This document shows, piece after piece, positions 61,671-64,000 of a stretch of DNA of 64,000 nucleotides. The notes under the pieces are model-generated. The model was not told where the DNA came from and searched no databases. It was given only the letters and a program-made list of their open reading frames with translations. Source of the DNA: Malus domestica (lineage: Eukaryota > Streptophyta > Magnoliopsida > Rosales > Rosaceae); assembly GCF_042453785.1 (NCBI RefSeq), contig NC_091675.1, forward strand, positions 6,708,501 to 6,772,500. The letters are read 5' to 3'. Made by a program: the position numbers and the translations under genes. Every line of letters starts with the position of its first letter. The stretch's first letter is position 1.

Positions 61671-62393
61671 GGCCATCTCCAACCGAATGGTCCAGAGGGC
61701 CAGAGGGCCGAAAATAGCCCTAAAACCGTCTCCAACCGAGGGCTAGGCCAGAGGGCTCGGGAATCTGGGAGGGCCCCACGGGATCGGAGAGGGCTGGAGG
61801 GCTGGCTATTTTTTTTTTAATGTTTCTTATTTCTGTCGGTTACAACCGACAGAAATAACATTTTGAATTCAAACTTCCAACGGCTAGCGCCACTAGCCGT
61901 TGTAAATCCTTTTTTTTTTTTTATGAATTTAAACCTTTTTTTTTATGAATTTAAACCTTTTTTTTTTCTTTTTTTTTTCTATAACTTCCTATAACTTCTA
62001 TTTTACAAAATTTGTTTCAATTTTTTCCTATAACTTCCTAAGCCATTATACAACATTAAATTAAATTAAGTAACATGAAACAACATTAAACAATATGAAA
62101 CAACATTAACCGACATAAAAATTATACAACACTAACCAACATGATTTTTAAATAAAATTAAGTTGTAGTTTTTAAATAATAAATTATGTTTGGCCCTATG
62201 GCCCTTTGGCCCTCGGTTGGAGACGGTTTTTTTTTACAGGGCTAAAACGAGCCCTCTGGCCCTCTGGCCCTCGGTTGGAGACGGAGGCAAATATGGCCCT
62301 GTACTGTTCATTAAAATATTAATATCTTGGAGAATCTTGGAGGGCCAGAGGGCTAAAACGAGCCCTCTGGCCAGCCATCGGTTGGAGATGGCC
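61671..62393. mobile_element. 723-bp Tourist-like MITE with internal palindromes
   Basis: Ends GGCCATCTCCAACCGA and TCGGTTGGAGATGGCC are a perfect 16-bp inverted repeat, flanked by TAA on both sides (61668-61670, 62394-62396), as for PIF/Harbinger. Inside, GGCCAGAGGGC-type motifs repeat near both ends. Two sharp palindromes occur at about 61827-61858 (TTATTTCTGTCGGTT and its complement) and 61879-61903 (CAACGGCTAG and CTAGCCGTTG). No transposase. Confidence 0.88.
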
Positions 62394-63841
62394 TAACTGC
62401 CCCCATTGAGATTTCGCCCCTTCAGATTCCTGACGGCTCACTCTATGTGAGAGCTAGTCTAGTAAAATAATCATACCGAAATTTCTCTTTTGATATACAT
62501 GCCCATAGCAGATAATTGAGTCTATGTACTTCAATCATAAAAGTCATCAGGCACCCATCACTCACCCATCTTGGGTTTCTGCCTTTGCTCTCTTCAACTT
62601 CCCAAAGTCTCAAATTCTGATCGAACAAATTTGCATACAGGGCTAGTAGTAGGGGGCCCACAAAAACTCACATACAAGTTGACTGACTTTTCTTGTTGGC
62701 ACTGTTCTACCTGGAGATGCTTCAATTAAAAAGTAAGAAGATTCAAGGGAAGATGTAAAATTAGGGCAGATGACAACAAAGCTTTGCTTGGTGCCCAATA
62801 TTTAGGTTACAAGAGTTAAATGCTGTCCTTCTTCTTGGAGTACTTCTTGTCTTTTATCCGAGATCAAATCTAATCAAGTCGACAGTGTTACACTATTGGG
62901 ATACTTCAAATAAACTAGAGTATGTACATTTTCTTGAAGTACAAACGGTAGTGAAGTACCGATTGTATCATTTTCTTCTTTTTTTTCTTTTTCCATTGAT
63001 TTTTTTTCTTCCTACCTTACTTAGATTCAAATACTTTCAGATTTATATTTATATCTTTGTTTTCGAGTGTTTTGACATGGATTATTATCCTAGTTTTATT
63101 TATTTAATATCCCTTCGGTGTCATTGAGATAAGAGATGTCGTTTCTAGCCTATCTCTTCTTATTTCTATATATATATATATTGAAAAATCATCATAAACG
63201 AACCAATATTTTATTCTTATTTGAAATGAAAAAATAATAATATTTTAATATAAATTGCTTGAGCTATTCAGTATAGAGGGTTTGGGCAGCTACTATTTAT
63301 TAAAAGCAGTTACGGTTCACATAAGGGATTGTGTAGCTACTATTTTAACATGAAGGGATTGGACAGTTACTGTTCCCATGGCTGTAAATAAAGGTGTACA
63401 AAAGCTAACCAACAGGATCCCCCGAAGGGGTTGCACTGCAGACCGAAATAATTTTGTCAAAAATGTATTATTTGTATTCATCTTCACTTGTTAGCGAAAG
63501 ATTTTAGATTAAAAAATAAAAAATGGTACTGTTTGTTAAAAAATAAAAAATGCATCACATACACGAATTTTACACGTCATGGTACACTCAAAACTTAACC
63601 AGAATTTTTTTTTTTCTTTTCTGGGGGGTGGAGTTGGTACACGACAGAAGCAATCAGTTCCGGTTTTACAACAACAGAAAAAAAAAACCATTATGAAAAG
63701 AAAAACTAACTCAACCCCTATGGAATCTCATGGAGATTGATCTACAGCTACAAAATCACACTTTCGCAGCCTTCCCGTCGTCTCCGGAGGAAACTAATCG
63801 AAGGGACTTGCCCTATTTTCTGCTGATGGCAACTTAAATGA

Positions 63842-64000
63842 TCATGGCATGCCGAACTTGGACAGGGCAGACTGGAACGCGGATGAAAAGGGCTGAGTTG
63901 CACTTTGGTCATCGGCTTTTATCTTTATTTGAGCTTTGGCGGATGATGTGTTGACTATACACTCTACCAAAAATGTTGAAGATTCTTCTACCTTCTGTGC
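63842..64000 (-). CDS. C-terminal exon of a minus-strand gene (partial)
   Basis: Open to the window edge on the minus strand: 52 codons ending in TGA at 63842-63844, with the phase set from that stop. The end reads FLVECIVNTSSAKAQIKIKA, DDQSATQPFSSAFQSALSKF, GMP. The alternating beta-like segment with a helical end resembles the appendage-type C-terminus of trafficking adaptors, but I cannot name the family. The next nearby plus-strand sequence shows no competing frame of this quality. The rest of the gene lies right of the window. Confidence 0.55.
   Translation of the reverse strand, partial: AQKVEESSTFLVECIVNTSSAKAQIKIKADDQSATQPFSSAFQSALSKFGMP

Larger units (their letters stand above)
60624..63841. 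other. intergenic, two MITEs, no gene seen
   Basis: PERK upstream sequence, then a MITE at about 61040-61228 and a larger one at 61671-62393. From 62400 to 63840 the sequence is AT-rich with pyrimidine tracts and a short (TA)n at 63167-63180. No supported exon. The end nearest 63842 should be the 3' UTR of the edge gene. Confidence 0.55.

Overview
The window is plant nuclear DNA. The genes are intron-rich with GT-AG introns and AT-rich intergenic DNA, and the space between them is packed with small non-autonomous transposons, SINEs and RTE-type LINE pieces. The protein set (MYB3R, PERK kinase, chloroplast rhomboid, P-type PPR) belongs to a dicot. The repeat families look like those I know from Rosaceae, most likely the apple/pear tribe (Malus or Pyrus). 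That placement is inference from memory, not a database result.

Layout, left to right. (1) 1-5.4 kb: the last exon of a possible plus-strand gene at the edge, a tetraspanin-19-like gene (2097-3584, +), and a decayed aspartate aminotransferase copy (about 3.8-5.1 kb) with an Au-like SINE inside one exon. (2) 6.1-9.0 kb: an intact cytosolic aspartate aminotransferase gene of 12 exons, with three G-boxes upstream. (3) 9.4-11.1 kb: three non-autonomous DNA elements in a row. (4) 11.4-25 kb: three minus-strand genes, namely a three-repeat MYB3R cell-cycle factor (1040 aa), a La RNA-binding protein (459 aa) and a CCDC25-type NFACT-R protein (215 aa) that needs a GC-AG intron. (5) 27.4-30.8 kb: a TauE/SafE membrane transporter (-). 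(6) 31-36.7 kb: gene-free and rich in MITEs. (7) 36.7-47.2 kb: a signal peptide peptidase gene (-) whose fourth intron is 6.8 kb long. That intron holds a LINE with about 4.4 kb of other repeat DNA nested in it, and the nested DNA contains an intact 224-codon coiled-coil reading frame of unknown function. (8) 49.6-51.5 kb: a chloroplast rhomboid protease, RBL11-like (+). (9) 52.3-53.5 kb: a decayed PPR gene (-). (10) 54.9-60.6 kb: an Mpv17/PMP22-family gene (+) facing a PERK receptor kinase (-), with a SINE in the gap between them. (11) 60.6-64 kb: MITEs and the C-terminal exon of one more minus-strand gene.

The genes do not form a pathway. They are independent housekeeping and signalling genes: amino-acid metabolism, G2/M transcription, RNA chaperoning, ER and plastid intramembrane proteolysis, and cell-wall sensing. 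I saw no tRNA, rRNA, CRISPR array or organelle-derived insert. Exon boundaries were worked out by hand from splice sites, codon phase and remembered family sequences; all main gene models close in frame.
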